Below, one piece after another: positions 33,259 through 41,632 of a stretch of DNA of 64,000 bases (within the stretch, counting starts at the first letter, position 1; each line of letters begins with the position of its first letter). Source of the stretch: DASPOF01 sp035626155. GTDB taxonomy: Bacteria > Desulfobacterota > Binatia > Binatales > Binataceae. The stretch is from contig DASPOF010000157.1 of assembly GCA_035626155.1 (NCBI GenBank), positions 1-64,000 of the forward strand, written 5' to 3'. Under the pieces are notes generated by a model. The model saw nothing but the letters and a program-made list of their open reading frames with translations. It had not been told where the DNA came from and did no database searches. The position numbers and the translations under genes were made by a program.

Positions 33259-34971
33259 ATGAAGGCATTAAGACTTTGCGGATGTTATCGCGTATCCAAA
33301 TTGGCGGCGCCGCGCACCGTTACTGATGCGCCGATCGAGGCTACCGCGCAGGAGCTCGAATCGCTCCGCCGCCAGATGCTCTCAATCGAGGATCTGCTGG
33401 CGAGGCTGTTCGGGAAGATCGTGTACAGCCGCGAGCCGGAAAGCCTCAAGGCGCGCGCAGAAGCGGCAGACCTGATCGACCGGCACTTCGACGGGATTGT
33501 CGATCAGTGGGAGCAGAGCGCGCTCGCGATTTTCGGGGATACGCGCCTGGGCGGCCGCGAACACTCATCGGACCTGCGCGAAAACCTGTCCAACGCGCTC
33601 ATCAGGATGATCGCCCATCTGCGCAACCCGGACGACCTCACCACCTACGTGTATTTGCGGCGGCATTGCGAGCAAGGCTTGATCGCGCGCGCCAAGCCGT
33701 CGGAGTTCAACACCATCCACATCGCGCTCAAGCAGGTGATCCTGCCGCACGTGCGGACCACGATGCACGGGCCGCACATGGAACTGGTGCGCGACGTGGT
33801 GGTCGCGGCGGTGGACGAGCGGCGCCTGATGGTCTCGCAGTTCTACATCGAGTCGCGCGAGCGCCTGCTGCGCGCCTCCGAGGAGAAGTACCGCAACTCC
33901 ATCGAACAATCGCCCGACCCAATCTACGAGATCGACCCGCACACCTGGCGAATCCTGGCTGCCAACTCCGCTGCCCAGCAGCACGCGATCATGCCCGATG
34001 CCGAGCCGGTAAGCCTGGTCGGGGTATCGATTCCCGACCTGGTGCCGCCCGAGATGCGGGTGGAGCTTACGGAACACCTGCGAGACGTCCTGGTGCACGG
34101 CTCCAGGCAGGCGATCGACGTCCCGATTGGTCCGCGCTACTTCGACGTGAACATGGCGGTCATTCCATACGGCGACAAGCAGTTCATCCAGATGATCCTG
34201 CACGACGAAACCCAGCGGCGCGGGATGATGGACTCGCTGCTCAAGGCCGAGCGGCTGGCCGCGACCGGCACATTCGCCGCCGGGGTCGCGCACGAGGTGA
34301 ACAATCCGCTCGCGTCGATTTCGTCGCTCGTGCAATCCCTGGTCGCCGGCGAGGACGACCCGCAGCGCCGCACCACCCTGCACACGATTCTCGCGCAGAT
34401 CACGCGGATCTCCAGCACGCTCAAGGACCTGGTGAATTTCGCGCGTCCCTCGACCGGCCATCAGAAGGTGGTCGACATCAACGAACTCATCCGTGAGACT
34501 CTGCGCGTGGTGGCGTTCGACAAGCGCTTCCACAGCATAAGTCTGGAGCCCGTGCTCGCTCCCGATCTTAAGCCCGCCTTCGCCGATGAGAACGAAATCC
34601 AGCAGGTGCTCCTCAACCTGCTGTTCAACGCCGCTGACGCCACGCCGCCCCAGGGCGGCGAGATCAAGGTGATCACCGAGAACAAGCCCGGCGGCTCCAA
34701 CGGCGAACGCCTCTCCAGGGTCATGATCAAACTTGTGGACAACGGGATCGGAATTCCGCGCGAGAATCTCGAACGGGTATTCGACCCGTTCTTCACGACC
34801 AAGCCCGCAGGCGCCGGCGTGGGGCTGGGGCTTTCGCTTTGCCAGCGGCTGATTCTCGCCAACAAGGGCACGATTCGGGTCGATAGCGAAGTTGGCAAGG
34901 GCACCGAGGTCACCCTTCTGCTGCCGCCCTTCGACGAGCCTCAACCGGGCCGGCGCGCTGAACTGCGATGA
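33259..34971 (+). CDS. Cytoplasmic PAS-containing histidine kinase
   Basis: A 570-residue kinase with no transmembrane helix. The first ~215 residues are helical and of unknown sensor type (LIDRHFDGIVDQWEQSAL). A PAS domain follows at ~220-330 (YRNSIEQSPDPIYEIDPHTW), then HisKA with GVAHEVNNPLASISSLVQSL (phosphorylated His345), and HATPase with EIQQVLLNLLFNAADA, GIGIPRENLERVFDPFFTT and AGVGLGLSLCQRLI. The lack of membrane segments means an internal signal, perhaps redox or ligand. It overlaps the response regulator gene by 4 bp. ATG 33259 has a weak ribosome-binding site, so the very N-terminus is uncertain. The partner regulator is of the sigma-54 type. Confidence 0.87.
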   Translation: MKALRLCGCYRVSKLAAPRTVTDAPIEATAQELESLRRQMLSIEDLLARLFGKIVYSREPESLKARAEAADLIDRHFDGIVDQWEQSALAIFGDTRLGGREHSSDLRENLSNALIRMIAHLRNPDDLTTYVYLRRHCEQGLIARAKPSEFNTIHIALKQVILPHVRTTMHGPHMELVRDVVVAAVDERRLMVSQFYIESRERLLRASEEKYRNSIEQSPDPIYEIDPHTWRILAANSAAQQHAIMPDAEPVSLVGVSIPDLVPPEMRVELTEHLRDVLVHGSRQAIDVPIGPRYFDVNMAVIPYGDKQFIQMILHDETQRRGMMDSLLKAERLAATGTFAAGVAHEVNNPLASISSLVQSLVAGEDDPQRRTTLHTILAQITRISSTLKDLVNFARPSTGHQKVVDINELIRETLRVVAFDKRFHSISLEPVLAPDLKPAFADENEIQQVLLNLLFNAADATPPQGGEIKVITENKPGGSNGERLSRVMIKLVDNGIGIPRENLERVFDPFFTTKPAGAGVGLGLSLCQRLILANKGTIRVDSEVGKGTEVTLLLPPFDEPQPGRRAELR

Positions 34972-36401
34972 GCACTGAATCGGCGGCCTGGGAAAGCCAG
35001 CGTTCGGCGCCTTTTCGGGTGCTGATCGTCGAAGATGAGCCGCTGATGCGTTCGATAATCGCGCGGCTGGCGCGTAGCGAGGGCTATGACGTCGTCGAGG
35101 CGGCATCCGCCGAAGCCGCATTCGAGTTTTTCGAAAAAGAAAAAATCGACGTTGCGATTCTCGACCTCAACCTGACCAGCGGCGGCAGCGGACTCGACCT
35201 GCTCGGCCGGCTGCGCGAGCGCGATCCCGAGCTGATGGGGATAATCGTGACCGCGTACGCGAGCGTTGAGTCCGCGGTCGAAGCGCTGCACAAGGGCGCC
35301 TACGACTACATCACCAAGCCGTTCGCCAACGAGCACTTAAAGACGGTCGTGCGCAACGCGCTCAAGGAAAAGCGGCTGTTCCAGGAAAACCGGTACCTGC
35401 GCCAGGAGCTTCGCGAGAAGTACCGGTTCGAGGCGATCATCGGCAAGAGCGATGCGATCGAGCAGGTCTTCCGCGTCATGGAGAAGGTCGCGCGGACCGA
35501 CTCCAGCGTGCTGATCACCGGGGAATCCGGCACCGGTAAGGAACTCGTCGCGCGCGCGATCCATTTTACCTCCGAGCGCGCCAATGCGCGCTTCCTTCCC
35601 ATCGATTGCGGCGCGCTGCCCGAGAACCTGCTCGAGAGCGAGCTGTTCGGCTACAAGAAGGGCGCCTTCACCGGCGCATCGCAGGACAAGATCGGGCTTC
35701 TGAAGGCGGCCGACAAGGGGACGGTCTTTTTCGATGAGATCGGGGAGATGCCGCTGTCATTGCAGGTGAAGCTATTGCGCGCGCTCCAGGAGCGCGAATG
35801 CTACCCGCTGGGCTCCAACGACCCGGTGTCGTTCGACGTGCGCGTCCTGTGCGCGACCAATCGCAACCTCGATGCCGAGGTCAAGGCGGGCCGCTTCCGC
35901 GAGGAACTCCTCTACCGAATCAACGTCATCAACATCAACATGCCGCCGCTGCGCGAGCGCAAGGATGATATCCCGCTGCTCGCCAACCATTTCCTGCGCA
36001 AGTACGAAAAGTCGCTCAACCGGTCGGGGACGCGCTTCTCCAAGGGCGCAATCCGGTTGCTGATAAATTACTCATGGCCGGGCAACGTCCGGGAGCTCGA
36101 AAACACCATCGAGCGCGCAGCGATCCTCGCCGAGACCGACGTCATCCATTCGCGCGACCTGCCCGACAAGCTGCGCAGCGCATCGGCCGCCTCTGTCGCA
36201 ACGATCGACGGCGAGGGACTCACGCTCGAGGAACTCGAACGCGAGCACATCCGGCGCGTGCTGGAGAAGGTCGATGGCGACAAGGCTCGCGCGGCGCAAG
36301 CGCTCGGGATTCATCTTTCGACGCTGTACCGCAAGGTCCAGCGCTACCGCCTCGACGAGGAGCCGCCGCCTCATCGCGAGCCCTCCCCGCCGTCGTCCTA
36401 A
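34968..36401 (+). CDS. Sigma-54-dependent response regulator, NtrC family
   Basis: A 477-residue activator. The receiver domain (~17-130) contains VEDEP and the phospho-acceptor Asp66 in VAILDLNL. The AAA+ domain (~145-380) has GESGTGKELVARAIH (Walker A), the GAFTGA loop at residues 232-237 that contacts sigma-54, and GTVFFDEIGEMPLSLQ (Walker B). The C-terminal Fis-type helix-turn-helix is EHIRRVLEKVDGDKARAAQA and LGIHLSTLYRKVQRY. The intact GAFTGA motif indicates an active open-complex remodeler. It overlaps the histidine kinase by 4 bp. The sigma-54 promoter and phased repeats next door make the divergent glycosyltransferase gene the likely target. Confidence 0.95.
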   Translation: MSTESAAWESQRSAPFRVLIVEDEPLMRSIIARLARSEGYDVVEAASAEAAFEFFEKEKIDVAILDLNLTSGGSGLDLLGRLRERDPELMGIIVTAYASVESAVEALHKGAYDYITKPFANEHLKTVVRNALKEKRLFQENRYLRQELREKYRFEAIIGKSDAIEQVFRVMEKVARTDSSVLITGESGTGKELVARAIHFTSERANARFLPIDCGALPENLLESELFGYKKGAFTGASQDKIGLLKAADKGTVFFDEIGEMPLSLQVKLLRALQERECYPLGSNDPVSFDVRVLCATNRNLDAEVKAGRFREELLYRINVININMPPLRERKDDIPLLANHFLRKYEKSLNRSGTRFSKGAIRLLINYSWPGNVRELENTIERAAILAETDVIHSRDLPDKLRSASAASVATIDGEGLTLEELEREHIRRVLEKVDGDKARAAQALGIHLSTLYRKVQRYRLDEEPPPHREPSPPSS

Positions 36402-36474
36402 AGGGGTGGCCACGATACACGGCCTTGGCCGTCTTTCCTCTCCCCCATTTCTCTTCCGCGATTATCTGGTCCCG

Positions 36475-36490
36475 CATTTTTTGATATGGG
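36475..36490. repeat. Direct repeat CATTTTTTGATATGGG, copy 1
   Basis: Identical 16-nt copy of 36514-36529 with a 39-bp period. It lies in an A/T-rich patch after the response regulator gene. Confidence 0.6.
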
Positions 36491-36513
36491 AATAACTCCT
36501 AAATTTTCTCCTC

Positions 36514-36529
36514 CATTTTTTGATATGGG
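36514..36529. repeat. Direct repeat CATTTTTTGATATGGG, copy 2
   Basis: Second copy, followed by GGAGAAATAAAGAGGGGGT. With TTTCTCCTCCAT just upstream, ATGGGGGAGAAA can form a stem-loop. The purine tail resembles the right flank of the 15072-15093 element. Confidence 0.55.
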
Positions 36530-36692
36530 GGAGAAATAAAGAGGGGGTGTCTGCGTCACGACTAACGACGAAGCGCCCTGGGGCCGGTTGGAGAGGCTCC
36601 GCCCCCCTCTCCGAGACGGGTGGTGGCAATGCAGCGGACCGCGATATAAACTTCATCATAGGCGGCCGCGCGCGGCTGCCCTGGAGACACGT

Positions 36693-36902
36693 ATGGATCT
36701 CTTCGCCCCATGGCATTTGCTGGTCATCCTGTTGATCATCCTGGTGATCTTCGGTCCCAGCAAACTCGGTGATGTCGGCGGCGCGATGGGAAAGGCGATT
36801 CGCGATTTCAAAAAGGCGATGAACGAGCCCGACGAGGCGCCCAAGGCCGTGGCCAAGACCGCCGAGCCCGCCGCCGAAGAAAAAGCCGCCAAGCCCTCCT
36901 GA
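36693..36902 (+). CDS. tatA: Sec-independent protein translocase TatA
   Basis: A 69-residue protein with one membrane helix (HLLVILLIILVIFGPSKLG), the FGPSKL hinge and a basic amphipathic helix (GGAMGKAIRDFKKAMNE), then an acidic alanine/lysine tail. This is the standard TatA design, which forms the translocation pore. Only TatB and TatC are at 6-7 kb, so the operon is split. ATG 36693 is chosen: the frame upstream to 36588 has no homology. It is convergent with rpmB across 180 bp. Confidence 0.92.
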   Translation: MDLFAPWHLLVILLIILVIFGPSKLGDVGGAMGKAIRDFKKAMNEPDEAPKAVAKTAEPAAEEKAAKPS

Positions 36903-36965
36903 CGCGCACGCACGATCAAGTCTTTCTCGCCAGTTCCCGGCGCTGATTCGGCGCGTGCCGGGTTT

Positions 36966-37016
36966 GCCTCGATCTATGCGAGGCGCGCTCGCGCGGCCGA
37001 CTTAAAGCCGCGCGAG
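36966..37016. terminator. Two hairpins between convergent tatA and rpmB
   Basis: A 6-bp stem GCCTCG/CGAGGC (36966-36984) is followed by a perfect 10-bp stem CTCGCGCGGC/GCCGCGCGAG with nine-base loop (36988-37016). They could terminate both genes; the smaller one is followed by AAACC on the minus strand and has no U tract. Confidence 0.55.
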
Positions 37017-37084
37017 ATGCGGCCGTGCTCGTGGCGCGAATTCGATGCGCTTGCGCGCGGTGTCGCTGATTGGAGCGCGAGAAG

Positions 37085-37273
37085 CTAGGCGACCTTGAGG
37101 ACCTTGCCGCTGCGGATGCATCGGGTGCAGACCCGGATCCGCTTCACGCCGCCGCCGATCTGCGCCCGAACCTCTTGCAGGTTCGGTTCCCATCGCCGCT
37201 TGGTCTTGTTGTTGGCGTGGCTGACGTTATTTCCGACCGACGGTTGCTTGCCGCAAATTTCACACTTTCGCAT
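37085..37273 (-). CDS. rpmB: 50S ribosomal protein L28, zinc-binding form
   Basis: A 62-residue ribosomal protein. MRKCEICGK and RVCTRCIRSG contribute Cys4, Cys7, Cys49 and Cys52, the four-cysteine zinc site of the C+ form. GNNVSHANNKTKRRWEPNLQ is the core L28 motif. The gene is monocistronic, opposite to tatA, with an unknown exported protein gene upstream in the same direction. The presence of the C+ form suggests that a zinc-free L28 paralogue, if any, would be induced by zinc starvation. Confidence 0.95.
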   Translation of the reverse strand: MRKCEICGKQPSVGNNVSHANNKTKRRWEPNLQEVRAQIGGGVKRIRVCTRCIRSGKVLKVA

Positions 37274-37303
37274 GGATTCGTCCGACTGCTCAGGGATAAT
37301 CGT

Positions 37304-38533
37304 TCAGGGTATGCCGACTTCGGCGCGCGTGAAAGAGGGTGCGTAGTGCGCCTTGATGATGGTTGAGCCGGCGATGTCCGAGGTGAGCGACGCGCGCGCC
37401 TCGCACCCGCATTTGAGACTCATCAGCCACGCCGCCTTTCCGAGCGCCGAGGCGTAATTGTCGAGGTGCTTCTTGACCCCGTCGGCGGCGCTCTTGTCCT
37501 GGATGGTCATGTCATTGGTGGCCACAATCACCTCTTGGGGAGTCGAGCCGGCCTCATCGCCGAACATCTGCCGCACCATCGCGACGAACGCGGCGTGGTC
37601 GAGTTCGGGCACGTCGCTCTTGAGCACCTGGCGCGCGGCGTTTTCGGCGCTCCGGTCCTCATTCGCACCGAGGATGCGGCGAATCGAATCGGCGCGCGCC
37701 GGCTCGGAGGCTGGCGTCTTTTCGTACTCGGCCAGGATCGTCGCAGCGCCTCGCGAGTTTCCCCCCGCGATCGCGCCGAGCGTCCGGCCAAGCAGCGCCT
37801 CGGCATGAGCGCGCCTGAGCTTCGCCTGCGCGTTGGCCATCAGTTGGCGCACCTCGGGATTATCGATACCCGCCGCTTTGAAGACCGCCAGCGCCATGTC
37901 GCCATCGCCGCGATCGACCAGATGCTGGGCGCAATCGAGCATGTTGAGCGGCCCGGTGTCGCGAATCGACGCGGATGAGAGGTAGAGCTTGGTCCCCGCG
38001 ATGAGCTTGCTTTCGACGCGAGCCTGGACCGCCTCGTACGCCTGCCAGGTGTTTCCTGAAATCAGTTTCTGACCGCTCGCCCGCTCGACGAATAGCTGCG
38101 CCGGGATGGAAATGATCGCGGTGAGGCCGCCCACGACCATTTCGCTGTCCGTGAAGGTAAATGGATGGCGGTCCTCGGCGAGCGTCGAGAGATTGAGCGT
38201 CCAGATCTCGTAAGTGCCGGTGAACTTGGCTTCCGTGGCAGTCTGCTCGGTCTTGAAGGAGTCAGTCGGCAGCTTGAAGACGACGATTCCGTCGAGCCGG
38301 TCGTCCTTCTCACCCGCGACGAAACGTTTTACCGCATCGTCCACGTCGGCGGGCGGCTGAATCGGCACGAAATGGAAGTTCGGCAGCGCGCCGACCAGGC
38401 GGTCGAGATCGGTTTCGGTCTGCGGCGTGATGGGCCCGACCGTGCCGACGCCGATCCGGACCTCGCCCGCGCGCGCGGTCGCGGCGATGAGGAGAATACC
38501 CGCGCACAATATGATCGCTGTTGCTTTGCTCAT
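37304..38533 (-). CDS. Exported protein of unknown function
   Basis: A 409-residue protein with signal peptide MSKATAIILCAGILLIAATA and cleavage near ARA-GEV. The mature part begins RIGVGTVGPITPQTETDLDR. It continues with a mixed alpha/beta region to ~140 (GTYEIWTLNLSTLAEDRHPF), then mainly helical repeats from ~165 to 330 with TPR-like spacing (GDMALAVFKAAGIDNPEVRQ, ANAQAKLRRAHAEALLGRTL). No known family is recognised. ATG 38533 fits the signal peptide; the frame to 38662 is longer but codes 43 unlikely residues. It is divergent from mutL across 153 bp. It may be a periplasmic scaffold or binding protein. Confidence 0.7.
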   Translation of the reverse strand: MSKATAIILCAGILLIAATARAGEVRIGVGTVGPITPQTETDLDRLVGALPNFHFVPIQPPADVDDAVKRFVAGEKDDRLDGIVVFKLPTDSFKTEQTATEAKFTGTYEIWTLNLSTLAEDRHPFTFTDSEMVVGGLTAIISIPAQLFVERASGQKLISGNTWQAYEAVQARVESKLIAGTKLYLSSASIRDTGPLNMLDCAQHLVDRGDGDMALAVFKAAGIDNPEVRQLMANAQAKLRRAHAEALLGRTLGAIAGGNSRGAATILAEYEKTPASEPARADSIRRILGANEDRSAENAARQVLKSDVPELDHAAFVAMVRQMFGDEAGSTPQEVIVATNDMTIQDKSAADGVKKHLDNYASALGKAAWLMSLKCGCEARASLTSDIAGSTIIKAHYAPSFTRAEVGIP

Positions 38534-38686
38534 GTCGAGTTGCGCCGCCCCGCGACTTGAAGCGCACAGCTTCCCAGAATCCCCGCTCTGGTTCAACTTG
38601 CGCCGCGCACATCGGCTCGGCCACGCGCTCGCTCGCTTGAGTATCCGGTGCAAAACCCGCATTGTCTAGCGAGGCGGTGCAACCGG

Positions 38687-40588
38687 ATGGCGGCGCGGTT
38701 GATTCACATTCTGCCCGAACAGGTCGCAAGCCAAATCGCCGCAGGCGAGGTGGTCGAGCGGCCCGCGTCGGCGGTCAAGGAACTCGCGGAAAATTCCCTC
38801 GATGCGGGCGCGCGGATGATAACCGTCGAAATCGAGCGCGGCGGCCGCGCTCTCATCTCGGTTGCCGACGACGGATGCGGGATGAGCCGCGAGGATGCGA
38901 TCGTCGCGCTGCGCAGGCATGCGACCTCCAAGATTCGCACCGCCGCCGACTTGACCGCGATTCGCACGCTTGGGTTTCGCGGCGAGGCGCTCGCGTCGAT
39001 CGCGAGCGTCGCCCATCTGCGGCTCGTAACGCGCACCGCCGCCGATGAGCACGGCGTCGAGATTTCCGCATCGGGCGGCGAGATCGCCGAGGCGCGCGAA
39101 TGCGCGATCGCGGCCGGGACCCGCGTCGAGGTCCGCGACCTGTTCTTCAACACCCCGGCGCGCCTTAAGTTCCTGAAGACCGAGGCGACCGAGCAGGGCG
39201 CGGTGGCCGATGCGATTCAGCGTCTGGCGCTTGCGAACTGTACGGTTGCGTTCCGGCTCGCCGCCGACGGCCGCGTGCTCTTCGATCTCCCGCGCGCATC
39301 ATCGCTTCTGGAGCGCCTGCGCCAGATCGCCGGCCCCCGGCTCGCCGCCCAGATGCTCGCATTCGAGCTCAAGCAGCCCGGGCTTCGCGTGAGCGGACTT
39401 ACCTCGATGAGCCAGGAGTCGTTCGCATCGCCGCGCCTGATTTTCACGTTCGTGAACGGACGCGCGGTGCGCGACAAGCTTCTCCAGCGCGCGATCGCGC
39501 AGGCATACCAGACCCTGCTTCCGCGCGGACGGCATCCCGCCGCCGTCGTATGCGTCGATCTCAGGCACGAGGATGTGGACGTGAACGTCCATCCGATGAA
39601 GACCGAGGTGCGTTTCCGCAGCTCCGGAGCGGTCTTCGAGGCGGTCTATCGCGCGCTTCGCGCGCGGCTCTCCGACCAGACCGCTGCCGCATCGCCTGTC
39701 TTCGTTGCGCCGTCACAGGCCCCGGCGGTCGCCATTGCATCATCGCCGCAGCCCTCCGCCGCGCCATCGGACGGCGCAGCCGCCGCGGATCGCGATGCGG
39801 CCGCATCGGCGGCGGTCGCCGTTGATGGTTTCGGCTCGCGCCCAATCGCGCCGGTTGAGGAGCCTTCGATTGTTACGCCCGAGCGCCCGCTTAAGTTGGT
39901 CGCCGATGCGGCCAGGGCTTCCGCACTCCAGCGCCCGTTGGGTCTCGGCTTCGATCGCGAGCGCCAGGGTCTCTCCGGCGCGCCGGCCGCGGGCGAGGCG
40001 GCGGTGCCCATGTACTCGCGGTTGCGGATCGTCGGCCAGCTCTTTGCCGGATATATCGCGCTCGAAAGCGACGAGGGCCTCATCCTGGTCGATCAGCACG
40101 CCGCGCACGAGCGCGTCACGTTCGAGCGGCTGCGCAGCGAGCTTCGCGGCGGGGGAATAAAGGTGCAGGCGATGCTCACCGCGCGGACCGTGGAACTGAA
40201 CCCGGCGCGCGCGGCGCAAGTCCTGGCGGCGCTGCCTGAGATTCGCGCGATGGGGTTTGACGTCGAGCCATTCGGTCAGACCGCGCTCCTGCTCAAGGGC
40301 ACCCCGGCCGCCTTCGGAGCAAGCGGCGGCGCCGAGCTTCTTGCTGATATGATCGACAGCATGAGCGCGGGCGGATGGAACCGCAGCGGCGAGGCCGCCT
40401 TCGAGGATTTGCTCAAGCAGCTTTCGTGTCACGGCTCGGTGCGGGTCGGGCGGGTGCTGGCGCCGGCTGAAATTCAAGCATTACTTGAAGAACTCGATCG
40501 CACTGAATTCAAAACCAACTGCCCGCACGGCCGCCCGGTTCATATCCGCTTCCCGCGTGGCCAGATCGAGCGGATGTTCCGGCGATGA
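38687..40588 (+). CDS. mutL: DNA mismatch repair protein MutL (endonuclease type)
   Basis: A 633-residue GHKL ATPase of mismatch repair. The N-terminus IAAGEVVERPASAVKELAEN is motif I, DDGCGMSREDA motif II and TLGFRGEALASIASV motif III. A proline/alanine linker covers residues ~330-430. The C-terminal domain has DQHAAHERVTFE from Asp469, which fits the metal-binding endonuclease motif DQHAx2Ex4E, and CPHGRP from Cys612. The organism would therefore nick DNA with MutL and need no MutH. ATG 38687 gives the family N-terminus. It overlaps miaA by 4 bp, beginning a long co-directional run. Confidence 0.96.
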   Translation: MAARLIHILPEQVASQIAAGEVVERPASAVKELAENSLDAGARMITVEIERGGRALISVADDGCGMSREDAIVALRRHATSKIRTAADLTAIRTLGFRGEALASIASVAHLRLVTRTAADEHGVEISASGGEIAEARECAIAAGTRVEVRDLFFNTPARLKFLKTEATEQGAVADAIQRLALANCTVAFRLAADGRVLFDLPRASSLLERLRQIAGPRLAAQMLAFELKQPGLRVSGLTSMSQESFASPRLIFTFVNGRAVRDKLLQRAIAQAYQTLLPRGRHPAAVVCVDLRHEDVDVNVHPMKTEVRFRSSGAVFEAVYRALRARLSDQTAAASPVFVAPSQAPAVAIASSPQPSAAPSDGAAAADRDAAASAAVAVDGFGSRPIAPVEEPSIVTPERPLKLVADAARASALQRPLGLGFDRERQGLSGAPAAGEAAVPMYSRLRIVGQLFAGYIALESDEGLILVDQHAAHERVTFERLRSELRGGGIKVQAMLTARTVELNPARAAQVLAALPEIRAMGFDVEPFGQTALLLKGTPAAFGASGGAELLADMIDSMSAGGWNRSGEAAFEDLLKQLSCHGSVRVGRVLAPAEIQALLEELDRTEFKTNCPHGRPVHIRFPRGQIERMFRR

Positions 40589-41583
40589 ACGCGAGCGGGC
40601 AATCATTGGCGGCCGATCGGACGCCGTGCGTGAAGCCGCATGAGCGGCCGCGGGTCGGATTTATCGTCGGCCCGACGGGTGCGGGGAAGTCCGCGCTTGC
40701 GATGGAAATAGCCGAGCGGCTCGGCGCGGAGATCGTGAACGCCGATGCGCGCCAGATTTACCGCGGGATGGATATCGGCACCGCCAAGCCATCGCGCGAG
40801 GACCGCGCCAAAGTTCCGCATCACCTGATCGACGTGCGAAGCCCCGCCGATCCGATCGACGTGGCTGCGTTCGCGGCGCTTGCGCGCGAGGCGTGCCGCG
40901 AGATCGCGGCGCGCGGACGCGCTGCACTGGTGGTGGGCGGAAGCGGCCTCTATCTTCGCGCGCTTCGCGGCGGAATCTTCAGCGGCCCGGCGGCATCGCC
41001 CGAAATTCGCGAGCGGCTCCAGCGCATCGCCGCTGAGCACGGCGCCGGGCGCCTGCACGACCGGCTTCGCGAGATCGATCCCGAGGCCGCATCGCGGATC
41101 GGCTACGGCGACCTGTACCGGATCGTGCGCGCTCTCGAGGTTTTCGAGCTGACCGGCGAGCCGATCAGCGCGCATCAGCGCCGCCATGCCTTTTCCGCCC
41201 GCGACTTCGATTGCCTGACGGCCGGCATCGCCACCGATCGCAAGCAACTCTACGATGCGATCGACCGCCGCTTCGACGAGATGATGGCTGCCGGTTTCAC
41301 CGCCGAGGTGCGCGGCCTGCTCGCCGCCGGCCTGCGGCCCGACCGCGCGCCGCTCTCGTCGATCGGATACAAGCACATCGCGGCTCATCTTGCCGGCGAA
41401 GTGACCGAGGCCGCCGCGATCGCGCTTGCGAAACGAGATTCGCGCCGGCTGGCGAAGCGGCAATTGACCTGGTTCAGGCACGATCCCGAGATCGTCTGGC
41501 TCGATCCGAGCCGCCCAGCCGAGCACGCTCTGTCGCTGTTCTCGGATTTCTTTGCAGCGGGCCGCGCCGGGGTCGCCGCATGA
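40585..41583 (+). CDS. miaA: tRNA dimethylallyltransferase MiaA
   Basis: Transfers dimethylallyl to A37 of tRNAs that read U-first codons. The 332-residue protein has GPTGAGKSA at residues 29-36 and VNADARQIYRGMDIGTAKPS, where the usual NADSRQ reads NADARQ, then VPHHLIDVRSP and LVVGGSGLYLRALR. SSIGYKHIAAHLAGE and KRQLTWFR close the family pattern. The N-terminal 20 residues are an extension. ATG 40585 overlaps the mutL stop. Confidence 0.95.
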   Translation: MNASGQSLAADRTPCVKPHERPRVGFIVGPTGAGKSALAMEIAERLGAEIVNADARQIYRGMDIGTAKPSREDRAKVPHHLIDVRSPADPIDVAAFAALAREACREIAARGRAALVVGGSGLYLRALRGGIFSGPAASPEIRERLQRIAAEHGAGRLHDRLREIDPEAASRIGYGDLYRIVRALEVFELTGEPISAHQRRHAFSARDFDCLTAGIATDRKQLYDAIDRRFDEMMAAGFTAEVRGLLAAGLRPDRAPLSSIGYKHIAAHLAGEVTEAAAIALAKRDSRRLAKRQLTWFRHDPEIVWLDPSRPAEHALSLFSDFFAAGRAGVAA

Positions 41584-41632
41584 AGCCGCCGCGCCGATTC
41601 CCGAGCGCGCCGGCGGCCGATTAGAGGATCAG

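Larger units (their letters stand above)
36402..36692. other. Intergenic region with repeated T-rich motif and hairpins
   Basis: This 291-bp stretch between the regulator and tatA is unusually A/T-rich for the window. CATTTTTTGATATGGG occurs twice, 39 bp apart (36475-36490, 36514-36529). The second copy pairs with upstream TTTCTCCTCCAT to form a stem. No gene is seen. Confidence 0.55.
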
